From: Betaproteobacteria bacterium
GTDB taxonomy: Bacteria > Pseudomonadota > Gammaproteobacteria > Burkholderiales > SG8-41
Assembly: GCA_016868035.1 (NCBI GenBank)
Contig: VGID01000001.1
Span: forward strand, 262,509 to 326,508
Reading direction: 5' to 3'
Length of the DNA: 64,000 nucleotides
Both the position numbers and the translations under genes were made by a program. This document shows, piece by piece, positions 8,762 through 17,355 of the stretch. The notes beneath the pieces were generated by a model, which saw only the letters and a list, made by a program, of their open reading frames with translations, was not told the origin of the DNA and did not search any database. The first letter of the stretch is position 1, and every line of letters starts with the position of its first letter.

Positions 8762-9096
8762 TCGACTCGATCCTCGTGTCGCTGTCGATCATGGCCGGTG
8801 CGGCTGGGCTCGCCGGCGTGCCGGTGCGGCTGTGGCAGTTCGCGACCGGACGCTTCGCCCTGCGTATTCCGTCCCATATGCTCGCGAGAAAGACCTTTTC
8901 CTTTTTCGGGGTGCTGTTCCTGATTCCCAGCGTCCTGGCGTGGATTTATGCGCTCTACCTCGCCCATGCCTACTTCACCTGCGTCGGTAGCTGCACGCAG
9001 GCGGGAATCGGAACTGCGGTCGCGCTCGGGATGCTGGGCTGCGTCTATCTCCTGCTCGAGGGATTTTTGCTCACTGCGCGGCGGCGCAGGACCTGA
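8758..9096 (+). CDS. Hypothetical small membrane protein
   Basis: A 112-residue protein starting at the ATG that overlaps the previous stop. Three hydrophobic segments are visible (about 3-22, 47-68 and 82-104), with two cysteines (YFTCVGSCTQAG) in the last loop and a basic tail. No family is recognised. A large repeat island begins right after its stop codon. Confidence 0.65.
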   Translation: MIDSILVSLSIMAGAAGLAGVPVRLWQFATGRFALRIPSHMLARKTFSFFGVLFLIPSVLAWIYALYLAHAYFTCVGSCTQAGIGTAVALGMLGCVYLLLEGFLLTARRRRT

Positions 9097-9566
9097 ACCT
9101 CTCAACGCAGAGGACGCGCAGGACGCAGAGGAAAAACGGAGAACAAAAGCTGAACCACGAAGGACACGAAGGACACAAAGGAAAGCAAGAATACAACCGC
9201 CGAGACGCCGAGAGAAACAATGCGAGGATCGAATCGGAACCGGCCCCCGAGTTCAGACGTGAATGTTTCTACGAACTTGCCCCTGTACGGCCTGCACTCC
9301 CTTGGAGGATGACAACCTCACGCGCACGATACCGATTTGCAAACCGTCATTTGATCCGACTACTTCACGTCAAGCCGTTCGATCCCGGGTTTTCTCGGCG
9401 TCTTGGCGGCGGAAGCTCGAGGCAGAAGGATTCTAGAGTTATATCTGCGTTCCTCTGCGGTTCCATCCTTGTCTTTCTTGGCGCCTTGGCGGTTCGATCC
9501 GGATTCCGCTCCTCTCCGCGTCTCCGCGGTTCAGCCCCGGCTCTTATCGGCGTCCATCGGCGGTGA
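9097..9566. repeat. Composite repeat island (element 3) of at least four repeat families
   Basis: This 470-bp gene-free stretch holds several unrelated repeat arms. One is a GCAGAGGAC-type 9-mer arm at 9104-9132 with partner 9445-9462. A GGACACAAA-type 9-mer arm lies at 9153-9182. A CGCCGAGA-type octad arm at 9195-9212 has partners at 9391-9410 and 9479-9495. A CTCCGCGTCTCCGCGG arm lies at 9513-9530, and a CTTATCGGCGTCCATCGGCG arm at 9542-9561. The arms are nested as inverted pairs. No coding potential is seen between them. Confidence 0.85.
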
Positions 9567-9578
9567 GGGGCCGGGCTT

Positions 9579-10535
9579 TCACGCCGGGAACGCCCGCTCG
9601 AACCCGGCGATGAAGCGCTTCAGCTCCGCTTCCGGCAGCAGGTTGATTCCCGCCGCGGCCTTTCTTCCGCCGCCGGTCTCGAACTTCATGCACAGCGTGT
9701 CGGCGCCGTGCGGATGCGCGACCGGCGCGCGCACGCTGACGGCGTAGCCCTCCCGCGTCCTCACCAGCAGCGCGTGCGCGCGCTCCGGGCGCTTGCGCGC
9801 GAGCCGGTTGGCGTACAGCCCGTGGATGCGCCGGCTCCATGCCGCATCCGGGAGCACGTAGAGCGCGCACGCCTGCCGTTCGAATTCCGGCGCGAGCGCC
9901 TCGACGCGCGACAGGTCGTCGGCAAGCGCGTTCCTCAGCACCTCGAGCACCGGCTCGCTGTCGATGAACTCGCGCGGGTCGCGGTACCCGTGCAGCGTCT
10001 GGAACAGGTCCGCCGGATCGTAGTGCAGGTCTTCCAGGCTCTCGCCGTACGCGTTGTAATTGACGCATTCCCCAAGCTCGCGCAGCCGTTCGGTCTCGGC
10101 CTCGTCGAGCTCCAGCGCGGCGGCCGAGCGCCTCGCAGCCTCGGGAAGGTTGTCGCCGAAGGCCGCGACCACCGCCCACATGCGGTGCCGGCCGCCGAGA
10201 TAACGATCCACGATGAGGCTGGTGCAGATATCGGGCGCCGTGTCGATGTACGCCTTGAAATTGGGATGCTGCGGTACGTCGCCCGGTGCGTGGTGATCGA
10301 AGTAGCGGCAGCGCGCGCCCTGCCCGAGCAGCCGCGCGAGCGCGGCGGCGTTTGCGCTGAGCGAGATGTCGAGCACGGTCAGCTCGTCGCCGGGGCGGGC
10401 CGTGACGCGCTCCAGCAGCCGGACGTCGCGTTTCACGCCGGTGACCAGCACGCTTTCCCGCGGCTCCTCGAGACGCAGCTGCTGCAGCGCGCACAGCCCG
10501 TCGGCGTCGCCGTTGAAGATGTCATAGAATTGCAT
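9579..10535 (-). CDS. DHH-family phosphoesterase
   Basis: This 318-residue protein starts at ATG 10535 (MQFYDIFNGDADG). It shows the DHH-superfamily metal-binding motifs: DAD at 10-12, the TVLDISLS aspartate at about 56, and DHH at 80-82 (YFDHHAPGD). A C-terminal DHHA1-type region includes GADTLCMKFETGGGRKAAAG, with its glycine-rich loop. The family cleaves phosphodiesters or phosphoanhydrides in substrates such as cyclic dinucleotides, nanoRNA or polyphosphate. This subgroup is not assigned a substrate here. It lies convergent to the membrane genes and divergent from the VanZ-like gene. Confidence 0.85.
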   Translation of the reverse strand: MQFYDIFNGDADGLCALQQLRLEEPRESVLVTGVKRDVRLLERVTARPGDELTVLDISLSANAAALARLLGQGARCRYFDHHAPGDVPQHPNFKAYIDTAPDICTSLIVDRYLGGRHRMWAVVAAFGDNLPEAARRSAAALELDEAETERLRELGECVNYNAYGESLEDLHYDPADLFQTLHGYRDPREFIDSEPVLEVLRNALADDLSRVEALAPEFERQACALYVLPDAAWSRRIHGLYANRLARKRPERAHALLVRTREGYAVSVRAPVAHPHGADTLCMKFETGGGRKAAAGINLLPEAELKRFIAGFERAFPA

Positions 10536-10626
10536 GGGGCGCCGAGCCGAGGCTCGCTCCGTCGCGGGCGAATTCGGGCGCGACGACCGCGGGCGGCCGC
10601 GCCTCAATTCGCCCTTACACGCACTC

Positions 10627-11757
10627 ATGAGCGACACTGCGCATGCCGATCGGCCGCCGCCCGAGGCGCGGCGCGGGGGCTTCTCGCCGCACACCGTGCG
10701 CCTCGCCTGGATACTCGCGGTAGCTTACCTGCTCGTCATCGCGTATGCCAGCCTGCAGCCGTTCCGCGGCTGGCGCATGCCTCCGCCGGAAATACTCCAC
10801 TTCTCGCTCGCGCCGTGGCCGCGCTACATCACGCTCGAGGACATCGCCGTGAACCTCGCGGCCTACGCGCCGCTCGGCTTTCTGCTCTCGATCGGCTGCG
10901 GGGCGCGCTACGGCGCGCCGCTCGGCGCGCTCGCCGCCGCGCTCGCCGCCGCGCTCCTCAGCCTGGCGTTGGAAGCCGCGCAGATGTTTCTTCCCGCGCG
11001 CATCGCCTCCAACGTGGATCTGCTCACCAATGGGCTCGGCGCGCTGGTGGGAGCCATGGCCGCGCCGCTGTTCGCCCCGACGCGCATCTTCGGCAGCAGG
11101 CTGCATCGCGCGCGGCACCGGCTGTTTCACGCCGGCATGGCAGCCGACGCGGGGTTCGTCATCCTGTGCCTGTGGCTGCTCACGCAGTTCCATCCGACCG
11201 TGCAGCTGTTCGGCAGCGGCCGGCTGCGCGCGACCTTCGAGCTGCCGGCCTACGCCGTGCACACGCCGCAGCTCGCGTTCTCGGCGGAGGCGGCCGTGGC
11301 GGCGCTCACCGTGACCGCGCTGGGGCTGCTGTGCTCTGCGCTGATGCGCTCCGGCCAGCGCCTTGCGTTGCCCATCGCCATGCTGATCGGCGCCGCAATC
11401 GCAATCAAGGCGTTTACCGCGATCGCGTTGGTCCGGACGCCCTCCCCGCTCTCGTGGCTCACCCCGGGCGTCGTGCTCGGGCTGCTGGCCGGCGCGGCGC
11501 TGATCTACGCGCTCGCGCGCGTGGGCACGCGCGCGAAGCTCGTTCTCGCCGCGCTTTCGATCGTTGCGGCGACCACCGCGATCAACCTCGCGCCGGCCAA
11601 TCCGTACCAAAGCATCCCGCCGCAGCTCCTCGCCGGCGGACAAAGCCACTTTCTCAACTTTTCCGCCATCGTCCGTGCGCTCTCCGAGCTATGGCCGCTG
11701 CTCGCCGTCAGCTACCTCGCCTACGCGCTAGGTGCGCGTAGGGCGGATGGGTCGTAA
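10627..11757 (+). CDS. VanZ-like family membrane protein
   Basis: A 376-residue polytopic membrane protein. The N-terminal part (about 25-150) matches the VanZ-like pattern: a first helix ending in YASLQPFRGWR, then EDIAVNLAAYAPLGFLLSIG, SLALEAAQMFLPARIASNVD and LLTNGLGALVG. The C-terminal half adds about five further helices and a periplasmic loop. VanZ-like proteins often occur near cell-envelope or exopolysaccharide genes, but their activity is unknown. Its 3' end overlaps the convergent SagB-like gene by 50 bp. Confidence 0.8.
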   Translation: MSDTAHADRPPPEARRGGFSPHTVRLAWILAVAYLLVIAYASLQPFRGWRMPPPEILHFSLAPWPRYITLEDIAVNLAAYAPLGFLLSIGCGARYGAPLGALAAALAAALLSLALEAAQMFLPARIASNVDLLTNGLGALVGAMAAPLFAPTRIFGSRLHRARHRLFHAGMAADAGFVILCLWLLTQFHPTVQLFGSGRLRATFELPAYAVHTPQLAFSAEAAVAALTVTALGLLCSALMRSGQRLALPIAMLIGAAIAIKAFTAIALVRTPSPLSWLTPGVVLGLLAGAALIYALARVGTRAKLVLAALSIVAATTAINLAPANPYQSIPPQLLAGGQSHFLNFSAIVRALSELWPLLAVSYLAYALGARRADGS

Positions 11758-13339
11758 GCCGCGGGTCGTCCACCGCGCCGCCCGTGGTGAAGTGATAGAG
11801 CGACTGGAACGCCGTGCCCTCGAGCCCGAGCAGTGCGTGCATCTCGTCGTCGAAAAAACACCCCATGCCCGTTGCGCGCACGCCGGCGGCCTCGGCTTCG
11901 AGGTACAGCACGTGGCCCAGCACCCCCGTTTCCCAGAAGAGGTGCCGATAGCGCCATGCGCCTTCCCCGAGCGGCCCGTCGAACTCGGCGAGAAAGCCGA
12001 GCGAAAAACAGGAGTCCGCGGCGATGGCTTGATGGCAGGACACGAGTTGCGCCGCCTCGCGCAGGTCGTGCCCGATCAGCAGATAGAGGGGAATGTGCGC
12101 GGGGCAGCCCTCCACCCGCTGCCATAACCACTCGCGCCGCGTGCCGCGCTGGAGCATTTCGAGCGCCGGGGCGTTGCGCATCAGCACGTACAGCCCGGGA
12201 GCGAGCCCGGTCACGCGGTGCACGAAAAGCGCGGGATGCACGCGCGGCGCAGTCGGCCACGCGCTCCACGGCGCGACGCGCGCCCGCGGCATCAGCGCAT
12301 CGAGCATCGTGTAGAAGGCGTGCGCCCCGATGGCAGTGACGCCATCGAAGTCCACCGCGCTGCGGCGCTGCCGGATGAGATCCGCCGCGCGCGCATCGAG
12401 CGCGGGCTCGGGCAGCGGCGGCAACTCCGCGTGCGGATGGGTCTTTTCGGGTCCGGTGCGCGGCTTCACCGCGGCCTCCGCGGCGCGCTCGATGTCGCGC
12501 CACTCGACGTGCGTGGCGCTCAGGCGGTTCGCGCACCCGAGCCACTGCGCGTCACGCAGCGCGGCGAGCAACGCGTCGGCCGCGGGCGCCGTCTCGTCGG
12601 TTCCCACCCACAGCACGACGTCGGCCTCCTCGCGTTCGGCATTCGCATAGTCCGCTTCCCGGTCGAGCCCGAGCAGCGCGGCGATCTCCGCGTCGCCCCA
12701 CTCCGCGAGCATGCGCGTCGGCCAGCCAAGGCACGCGGCGGCGTAGGCCACGGCGGCGATCGCGTGCCCGCAGTCGTGCTGCCCGTAACGATACGCGCGC
12801 ATGCCGTACTTCCATGCCTCACGCCAGTGGATGCTCGTCAGCCCCACGATCACCCCGCCGCCCGCGAACAGGCGCGAGTAGCCGACCCCGGGCAGCGCGC
12901 GGCGCTCGAGCTGGTGGTCGCGGCTCACGTAGTGGTAGACGCCCGCCTTGAGCCCGGGAAGATCCCCGCAGGCGAGATAGCCTTCGGTGGGATGGAGATT
13001 CCCGCTCGAGGGGTTGCAGCGCAGCGCCCAGCGCGTGCCGCCGTAGGATTTCCATGCCGAGACGCCCAGCGCGAGCTCGAACAGGGCCGTGATCCCGTCC
13101 ATGTCGATCGGGTGCGGCGCCACGTGGCGGCCTCGGCTTACCGCGGCATAGGTCGCCTCCAGCGCGTCGGCGCGGAGCGCGAGCTGCACTTTCGGCGCGT
13201 GCGCGTAGACACGGAAAGGATCCGGCTGGTTCGCCCAGTCGAGCCCGCCCGGCCCCGGCGCATAGCGGTGCAGATGGTGCTTGCTGCGTTGGTGATACTC
13301 GGTGATCGCCGCGCGGCTCGCCGCGGTGCCTGTGCTCAT
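11708..13339 (-). CDS. SagB/ThcOx-type FMN oxidoreductase, double nitroreductase fold
   Basis: About 543 residues from ATG 13339. Two tandem nitroreductase-like halves are visible. The first (about 65-270) has CNPSSGNLHPTEGYL and a YHYVSRDHQLERRAL segment. The second (about 310-520) has RQRRSAVDFDGVTAIGAHAF and VLGHVLYLEAEAAGVRATGM. Relatives include SagB dehydrogenases that oxidise azolines to azoles in peptide natural products. No cyclodehydratase, precursor peptide or exporter is nearby here, so a stand-alone redox role is more likely. It is divergent from the MazG-like gene. Confidence 0.8.
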   Translation of the reverse strand: MSTGTAASRAAITEYHQRSKHHLHRYAPGPGGLDWANQPDPFRVYAHAPKVQLALRADALEATYAAVSRGRHVAPHPIDMDGITALFELALGVSAWKSYGGTRWALRCNPSSGNLHPTEGYLACGDLPGLKAGVYHYVSRDHQLERRALPGVGYSRLFAGGGVIVGLTSIHWREAWKYGMRAYRYGQHDCGHAIAAVAYAAACLGWPTRMLAEWGDAEIAALLGLDREADYANAEREEADVVLWVGTDETAPAADALLAALRDAQWLGCANRLSATHVEWRDIERAAEAAVKPRTGPEKTHPHAELPPLPEPALDARAADLIRQRRSAVDFDGVTAIGAHAFYTMLDALMPRARVAPWSAWPTAPRVHPALFVHRVTGLAPGLYVLMRNAPALEMLQRGTRREWLWQRVEGCPAHIPLYLLIGHDLREAAQLVSCHQAIAADSCFSLGFLAEFDGPLGEGAWRYRHLFWETGVLGHVLYLEAEAAGVRATGMGCFFDDEMHALLGLEGTAFQSLYHFTTGGAVDDPRLTTHPPYAHLARRRGS

Positions 13340-13350
13340 GTACGCGCGTC

Positions 13351-13356
13351 TATAAT
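13351..13356 (+). promoter_or_regulatory. -10 box of the MazG-like gene
   Basis: A perfect TATAAT lies in the 50-bp space between the divergent SagB-like and MazG-like genes, 34 bp before the ATG at 13390. A GGGAGCGG Shine-Dalgarno-like stretch follows. Confidence 0.5.
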
Positions 13357-13389
13357 CCGTGGCCATGGTAACCCGATTCAGGGAGCGGC

Positions 13390-13770
13390 ATGAAAATCAC
13401 TGGCGATTCTCTCGCGGAACTGCGTGAGCGGGTGCGCGCGTTCGCCGCGGCGCGCGACTGGGGCCCATTCCACACCCCGAAGAACCTCTCGATGGCGCTG
13501 GCGGTGGAAGCGGCGGAGCTGATGGAGCACTTCGAGTGGCTCAGCCCCGCGCAGAGCGCCGCGCTCCGCGCGCGAGAGAAGCGCGCGGTGGCCGAGGAGA
13601 TCGCCGATGTGCTGATCTACCTCGTGCGGCTCGCCGACGTGCTCGGCGTTGACCCGCTCGCCGCCGCGTCGGCGAAGCTCCGAGCGAACGCGCGCCGCTA
13701 CCCCGTCTCCCGGGCAAAAAGCTCGGCCGCCAAGCGCCCGCGCCGGGCGGTGCGGCGCGATCGCTTATAA
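13390..13770 (+). CDS. MazG-like nucleotide pyrophosphohydrolase
   Basis: A 126-residue all-alpha NTP-PPase of the MazG/RS21-C6 (dCTPase-like) group. The metal-binding signature is complete: VEAAELMEHFEW (EXXE, about 38-49) and EEIADVLIYLVRLAD (EXXD, about 72-86). Such enzymes hydrolyse (d)NTPs, often modified or non-canonical ones, to monophosphates. The C-terminus is a basic tail. The stop lies within a TATAAT that may serve the next gene. Confidence 0.88.
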   Translation: MKITGDSLAELRERVRAFAAARDWGPFHTPKNLSMALAVEAAELMEHFEWLSPAQSAALRAREKRAVAEEIADVLIYLVRLADVLGVDPLAAASAKLRANARRYPVSRAKSSAAKRPRRAVRRDRL

Positions 13771-13771
13771 T
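13766..13771 (+). promoter_or_regulatory. -10 box upstream of the 2Fe-2S protein gene
   Basis: TATAAT overlaps the stop codon of the MazG-like gene and lies about 94 bp before the ATG at 13865. This suggests an independent promoter with a leader of roughly 85 nt. Confidence 0.45.
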
Positions 13772-13864
13772 TACGGCTCACAGCCTCGCGATGAGATTCC
13801 GTGTCACTCCGAATTCGAACGGACGCGGCCGCGCCGTTCAATTCGACCGGCATCCGGGAACACC

Positions 13865-14173
13865 ATGAGTTACTACGAGCGGCACGTCTTCTTCTGCTGC
13901 AACCAGCGCGAGAACGGCGAGCGCTGCTGCAACAACCAGGGCTCGCAGAAGATGCGCGACTACGCCAAGGACCGCGTGAAGAAGCTCAGGCTCTCCGGGC
14001 CGGGCAAGGTACGGGTGAACCAGGCGGGATGCCTCGACCGCTGCAACGAGGGCCCGGTCCTCGTGGTCTATCCGGAGGCGGTGTGGTACACCTACGTGGA
14101 CCAGAGCGACATCGACGAGATCATCAACGAGCACCTGGTGCACGGGCGCATCGTCGAGCGGCTGCGCATCTAG
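13865..14173 (+). CDS. Thioredoxin-like [2Fe-2S] protein
   Basis: A 102-residue small ferredoxin with a thioredoxin-like fold. The N-terminal HVFFCCNQRENGERCC supplies the first cysteines, and NQAGCLDRCNEGPVLVVYPE supplies the second pair, the pattern of thioredoxin-like 2Fe-2S ferredoxins and of NuoE-type domains. Its redox partner is unknown. The protein family is common as a stand-alone gene in Betaproteobacteria. The following hydrolase gene is separated by a repeat element. Confidence 0.85.
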   Translation: MSYYERHVFFCCNQRENGERCCNNQGSQKMRDYAKDRVKKLRLSGPGKVRVNQAGCLDRCNEGPVLVVYPEAVWYTYVDQSDIDEIINEHLVHGRIVERLRI

Positions 14174-14187
14174 TGCCTGACGGCGGC

Positions 14188-14263
14188 GAATGGTGAACGG
14201 TGAATGGTGAATCGTAACGGCGGCGCACGGCGCCGTTTTCCCGTTCTCTGTTCTCCCATTCCG
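14188..14263. repeat. Inverted short-tandem-repeat element 4 (GGTGAAC/GGTGAAT heptads)
   Basis: The left arm (14188-14214) is GAATGGTGAACGGTGAATGG plus one more unit. The right arm (14240-14262) is a diverged complementary version (GTTCTCTGTTCTCCCATTCC). A GC-rich core (ACGGCGGCGCACGGCGCCGT) lies between them. Confidence 0.65.
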
Positions 14264-14275
14264 GTCTCCCGCTTC

Positions 14276-14911
14276 ATGCCAGCCACCGAAGTCCGGCCGA
14301 TGCCCGCGTCGTCGCTCGCGCGCGTGATGATCGATGGGCCGGCGGGCAAGGTCGAGACCGACATCAACGATCCCGGTGATCCGTGCCGGGGCATCGCGTT
14401 GATCGCGCATCCCCATCCAGTGCACGGCGGGACCAAGGACAACAAGGTGGTCACGACGCTCGCCAAGACCTTTTTCGCGCTCCGGTACGTGGCCGCGCGC
14501 CCTAATTTCCGCGGCGTCGGCGGCTCGGTGGGCGCCCACGACGAGGGCCGCGGCGAGACCGATGATCTCGTCGCTGTCGCCGAGTACCTGACGGACCGCT
14601 TTCGCGGGCTGCCGCTCGTGCTCGCCGGGTTCTCGTTCGGCGCCTTCGTCCAGACGCGCGTGGCGCAGCGGGTGCGCCCCGCGCGCGTGGTCCTGGTCGG
14701 GCCGGCGGTGAGCCGGTTTCGCGCCGAGCCGGTGCCGGCAGGGACGCTCGTCATCCATGGCGAGGACGACGACGTGGTGCCGCTCCCGGAGGTGCTCGAC
14801 TGGGCGCGCCCGCAGAACCTGCAGGTGGTGGTCGTGCCCGACGGCGAGCATTTTTTCCACGGGAAGCTCGGGGTGCTCGCGCAGATCGTCGCGCAGCACT
14901 GCCGCGACTAG
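14276..14911 (+). CDS. Alpha/beta hydrolase (OsmC-neighbour type dienelactone-like hydrolase)
   Basis: About 211 residues from ATG 14276 (alternative ATG 14300). An alpha/beta hydrolase fold is evident. It has [20 protein letters not shown] near the N-terminus (oxyanion-loop region), nucleophile-elbow sequence AGFSFGA (GxSxG, serine near residue 120), an acidic residue in HGEDDDVVP, and the catalytic-type histidine in [11 protein letters not shown]. Closely similar proteins are common in Proteobacteria with no assigned substrate. It ends 7 bp before the ABC ATPase gene and may share its transcript. Confidence 0.85.
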   Translation: MPATEVRPMPASSLARVMIDGPAGKVETDINDPGDPCRGIALIAHPHPVHGGTKDNKVVTTLAKTFFALRYVAARPNFRGVGGSVGAHDEGRGETDDLVAVAEYLTDRFRGLPLVLAGFSFGAFVQTRVAQRVRPARVVLVGPAVSRFRAEPVPAGTLVIHGEDDDVVPLPEVLDWARPQNLQVVVVPDGEHFFHGKLGVLAQIVAQHCRD

Positions 14912-14918
14912 GCGAACG

Positions 14919-15830
14919 ATGAGCTCCCTGCGCGCCACCGGCCTGCGGAAATTCTACGGCGAGCACGAGGTGGTGGCCGGCGTCGATCTCGAGCTCAGGC
15001 CGGGGGAATGCTTCGGCCTGCTCGGCCCCAACGGGGCCGGCAAGACCACGACGCTGCGGCTGTGCCTGGGGCTCATCGAGCCCGATGCGGGCGAGATCAG
15101 CGTGCTCGGCATGCCGGTGCCCGCGCGCGCGCGCGAGGCGCGCCGCAGGATCGGGGTCGTTCCGCAGACGGACAATCTCGATCCGGATTTTGCCGTGGAG
15201 GAAAACCTGCTCGTCTACGGCCGCTACTTCGGCCTGGCCACGGACGAGATCCGGGCCCGCATCCCGGGGCTCGTCCAGTTTGCGGGGCTTAACGGGCGCA
15301 CCCACTCACGCATCCACACGCTCTCCGGCGGCATGAAGCGCAGGCTCACGCTCGCGCGGGCCCTGGTCAACGACCCGGACCTCGTCTTTCTCGACGAGCC
15401 CACGACCGGGCTCGACCCCCAGGCGCGGCACCTGATCTGGGAGCGGCTGCGCCAGCTGCTCGCGCAGGGAAAGACGATCTTTCTCACGACGCACTTCATG
15501 GACGAGGCGGAACGCCTCTGCCATCGCCTTGCGATCATGGACAACGGGCACATCATCGCGCAGGGCGCGCCGCGCGAGCTGATCGCGCGCCACATCGAGC
15601 CGCAGGTGGTGGAGGTTTATGGCGACGGCGCCGAGCGCTGGGCGCGCGAGACGGGCAGGCGCCTGAGCGAGCGCTGCGAGCAGGCGGGGGAGACGGTTTT
15701 CTGCTACACGCGCAATGCCGACCCGCTCGTGCACGAGCTCGAGCGGCACGAGCGCCTGCGCTACCTGCACCGTCCCGCCAGCCTGGAAGACGTCTTTCTC
15801 AAGCTCACCGGCCGCGAACTGAGGGATTAA
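14919..15830 (+). CDS. ABC transporter ATP-binding protein, NodI type
   Basis: 303 residues. The Walker A motif is GPNGAGKTT (about 36-44). The signature LSGGMKRRL, Walker [15 protein letters not shown] and the H-loop [11 protein letters not shown] are all present. Overall order and length match NodI/DrrA-type export ATPases, which pair with a single-polypeptide permease of about 260 residues. That partner lies downstream at 16031, separated by a 160-bp repeat element. The substrate is unknown. Rhizobial NodIJ exports lipochitooligosaccharides, but nothing here indicates nodulation. Confidence 0.92.
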   Translation: MSSLRATGLRKFYGEHEVVAGVDLELRPGECFGLLGPNGAGKTTTLRLCLGLIEPDAGEISVLGMPVPARAREARRRIGVVPQTDNLDPDFAVEENLLVYGRYFGLATDEIRARIPGLVQFAGLNGRTHSRIHTLSGGMKRRLTLARALVNDPDLVFLDEPTTGLDPQARHLIWERLRQLLAQGKTIFLTTHFMDEAERLCHRLAIMDNGHIIAQGAPRELIARHIEPQVVEVYGDGAERWARETGRRLSERCEQAGETVFCYTRNADPLVHELERHERLRYLHRPASLEDVFLKLTGRELRD

Positions 15831-15843
15831 TAGCATCGGCCGC

Positions 15844-16004
15844 CGATGAGCGCAGATAAACACCGATAAGATCAAAGCTAAAAATAGACAGGATTAACAG
15901 GATGAAAACGAGATTTACATGATCATTTGATGGGGATTAATCCTGTTAATCTTGTGAAATCTTGTAAATCTTGTCCGTTTGTCTCGGCGTCTATCTGCGG
16001 CTCA
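15844..16004. repeat. Nested inverted repeat element 5 (two unit families, AT-rich)
   Basis: The outer pair is 15844-15870 (GATGAGCGCAGATAAACACC, period about 10) with 15985-16004. The inner pair is 15887-15923 (ACAGGATTAACAGGATGAAA, period 9) with 15935-15976 (AATCCTGTTAATCTTGTGAA). The stretch is far more AT-rich than the flanking genes. It lies between the ATPase and permease genes of one ABC exporter. Confidence 0.9.
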
Positions 16005-16030
16005 TATTCTGTCTTGATGGGGTTCTGGCC

Positions 16031-16816
16031 ATGATAGCCAAACAACTCGCACTGCCGGCATTCAGTTTGCGGCACCTGCACGTGTGGCGCCGCAATTCCC
16101 TCGTGTGGCGCAAGCTCGCGGTCCCCTCGATGCTCGGCAACCTCGCCGACCCGATGATCTACCTGCTGGGGCTGGGCTACGGGCTGGGCGCGATGCTGTC
16201 CGATGTGGGGGGCATGCCGTACATCGCCTTCCTCGCCGCGGGCACGGTGTGCTCGAGCACCATGATGAGCGCGTCCTTCGAGACCATGTACTCGGGGTTC
16301 TCGCGCATGCACGTGCAAAAGACGTGGGACGCGATCATGAACGCGCCGGTCACGCTGGACGACGTGCTGCTCGGAGAAGCGGTGTGGGCGGCGAGCAAGA
16401 GCATGCTCTCCGGCATGGCCGTGCTGCTCGTCGCGTGGGGGCTCGGGCTGCTGCACTCTGCGCTCGCGCTGTGGGTGATACCGGTCGTGTTCCTCACCGG
16501 CCTCGCGTTCGCCGGCATGGGGCTCGTCATAACGGCGCTCTCCCCGAGCTACGACTTCTTCATGTACTACTTCACGCTGGCGATCACGCCGATGATGCTG
16601 ATGTGCGGGGTGTTCTTCCCCGTTTCGCAGCTTCCCGCCGCCCTGCGGGCGCTCGCGCAGGTGCTGCCGCTCACCCACGCGGTGGACCTCGCCCGGCCGC
16701 TCATGAACGGGGCCGTGCCCGGGGACATTCCATTGCACCTCACTGTGCTCGCGGCGTACGCGATCGCGGGCTTCTACATCGCGCTGGTGCTCACGCGCCG
16801 CCGGCTGCTACAGTAG
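16031..16816 (+). CDS. ABC-2 type permease, NodJ type
   Basis: A 261-residue integral membrane protein with about six helices, the length expected for NodJ. The conserved N-terminal stretch WRRNSLVWRKLAVPSMLGNL precedes the first helix, and the ABC-2 signature region MLMCGVFFPVSQLPAALRAL lies in the second half. It is the partner of the ATPase at 14919. The ATG at 16031 is preferred because an upstream in-frame ATG would translate repeat DNA. Confidence 0.9.
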   Translation: MIAKQLALPAFSLRHLHVWRRNSLVWRKLAVPSMLGNLADPMIYLLGLGYGLGAMLSDVGGMPYIAFLAAGTVCSSTMMSASFETMYSGFSRMHVQKTWDAIMNAPVTLDDVLLGEAVWAASKSMLSGMAVLLVAWGLGLLHSALALWVIPVVFLTGLAFAGMGLVITALSPSYDFFMYYFTLAITPMMLMCGVFFPVSQLPAALRALAQVLPLTHAVDLARPLMNGAVPGDIPLHLTVLAAYAIAGFYIALVLTRRRLLQ

Positions 16817-16896
16817 GGTCAACCCGGACGCGGAGCGCCGGTTGACCTCCGCGCGATCGAACGGACAGAATGGCTGCCGTTCATCGCGCGGCCAGG

Positions 16897-16929
16897 GCTC
16901 ATTACTCATCACCCATTACTCATCACCCG
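16897..16929. repeat. Single-arm heptad repeat (element 6)
   Basis: CATTACTCATCACCCATTAC and onward, made of CATTACT/CATCACC heptads. No complementary arm is seen nearby. It lies just upstream of the hemJ ATG. Confidence 0.75.
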
Positions 16930-16937
16930 TCGAAACA

Positions 16938-17351
16938 ATGCTCTGGGTCAAGTCATTGCACATCACCTTCATGGTCACGTGGTTCGCCGGGCTGTTTTAC
17001 CTGCCGCGGCTGTTCGTGTACCACGCAATGACCGCCGATGCCGCAGGCATCGAGCGCTTCAAAGTGATGGAGCGCAAGCTCTACTACGGCATCATGACGC
17101 CCGGCGCGCTGATCACGATCGCGACCGGCCTGTGGCTGTGGCTCGAATACGGCATCAGCGGCGGATGGCTGCACGCCAAGCTCGGCCTCGTCGCGGTGCT
17201 GATCGCCTACCACCTGTGGTGCGGGAAGCTTCTCAACGACTTCAAGCGCGATCGCAACCGGCGCACGCATATCTGGTACCGCTGGTTCAACGAGTTCCCG
17301 GTGCTCATCCTGTTCCTGGCGGTCGCGCTCGCCGTGGTCAAGCCGTTCTAG
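16938..17351 (+). CDS. hemJ: HemJ-type protoporphyrinogen IX oxidase (UPF0093)
   Basis: A 137-residue membrane protein with four hydrophobic segments. It matches the HemJ/CopD-like family: MLWVKSLHITFMVTWFAGLF carries the first conserved histidine (H8). LPRLFVYHA, HAKLGLVAVLIAYH and RWFNEFPVLILFLAV follow in order. HemJ converts protoporphyrinogen IX to protoporphyrin IX in haem synthesis. No Shine-Dalgarno is seen because a heptad arm ends 8 bp before the ATG. The next gene begins 5 bp downstream and may be co-translated. Confidence 0.88.
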   Translation: MLWVKSLHITFMVTWFAGLFYLPRLFVYHAMTADAAGIERFKVMERKLYYGIMTPGALITIATGLWLWLEYGISGGWLHAKLGLVAVLIAYHLWCGKLLNDFKRDRNRRTHIWYRWFNEFPVLILFLAVALAVVKPF

Positions 17352-17355
17352 GCGC

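Noticed and set aside
14919-16816. NodI/NodJ naming as evidence of nodulation
   Set aside because: No nodulation genes are near. NodIJ-type exporters are widespread in Betaproteobacteria with other roles.
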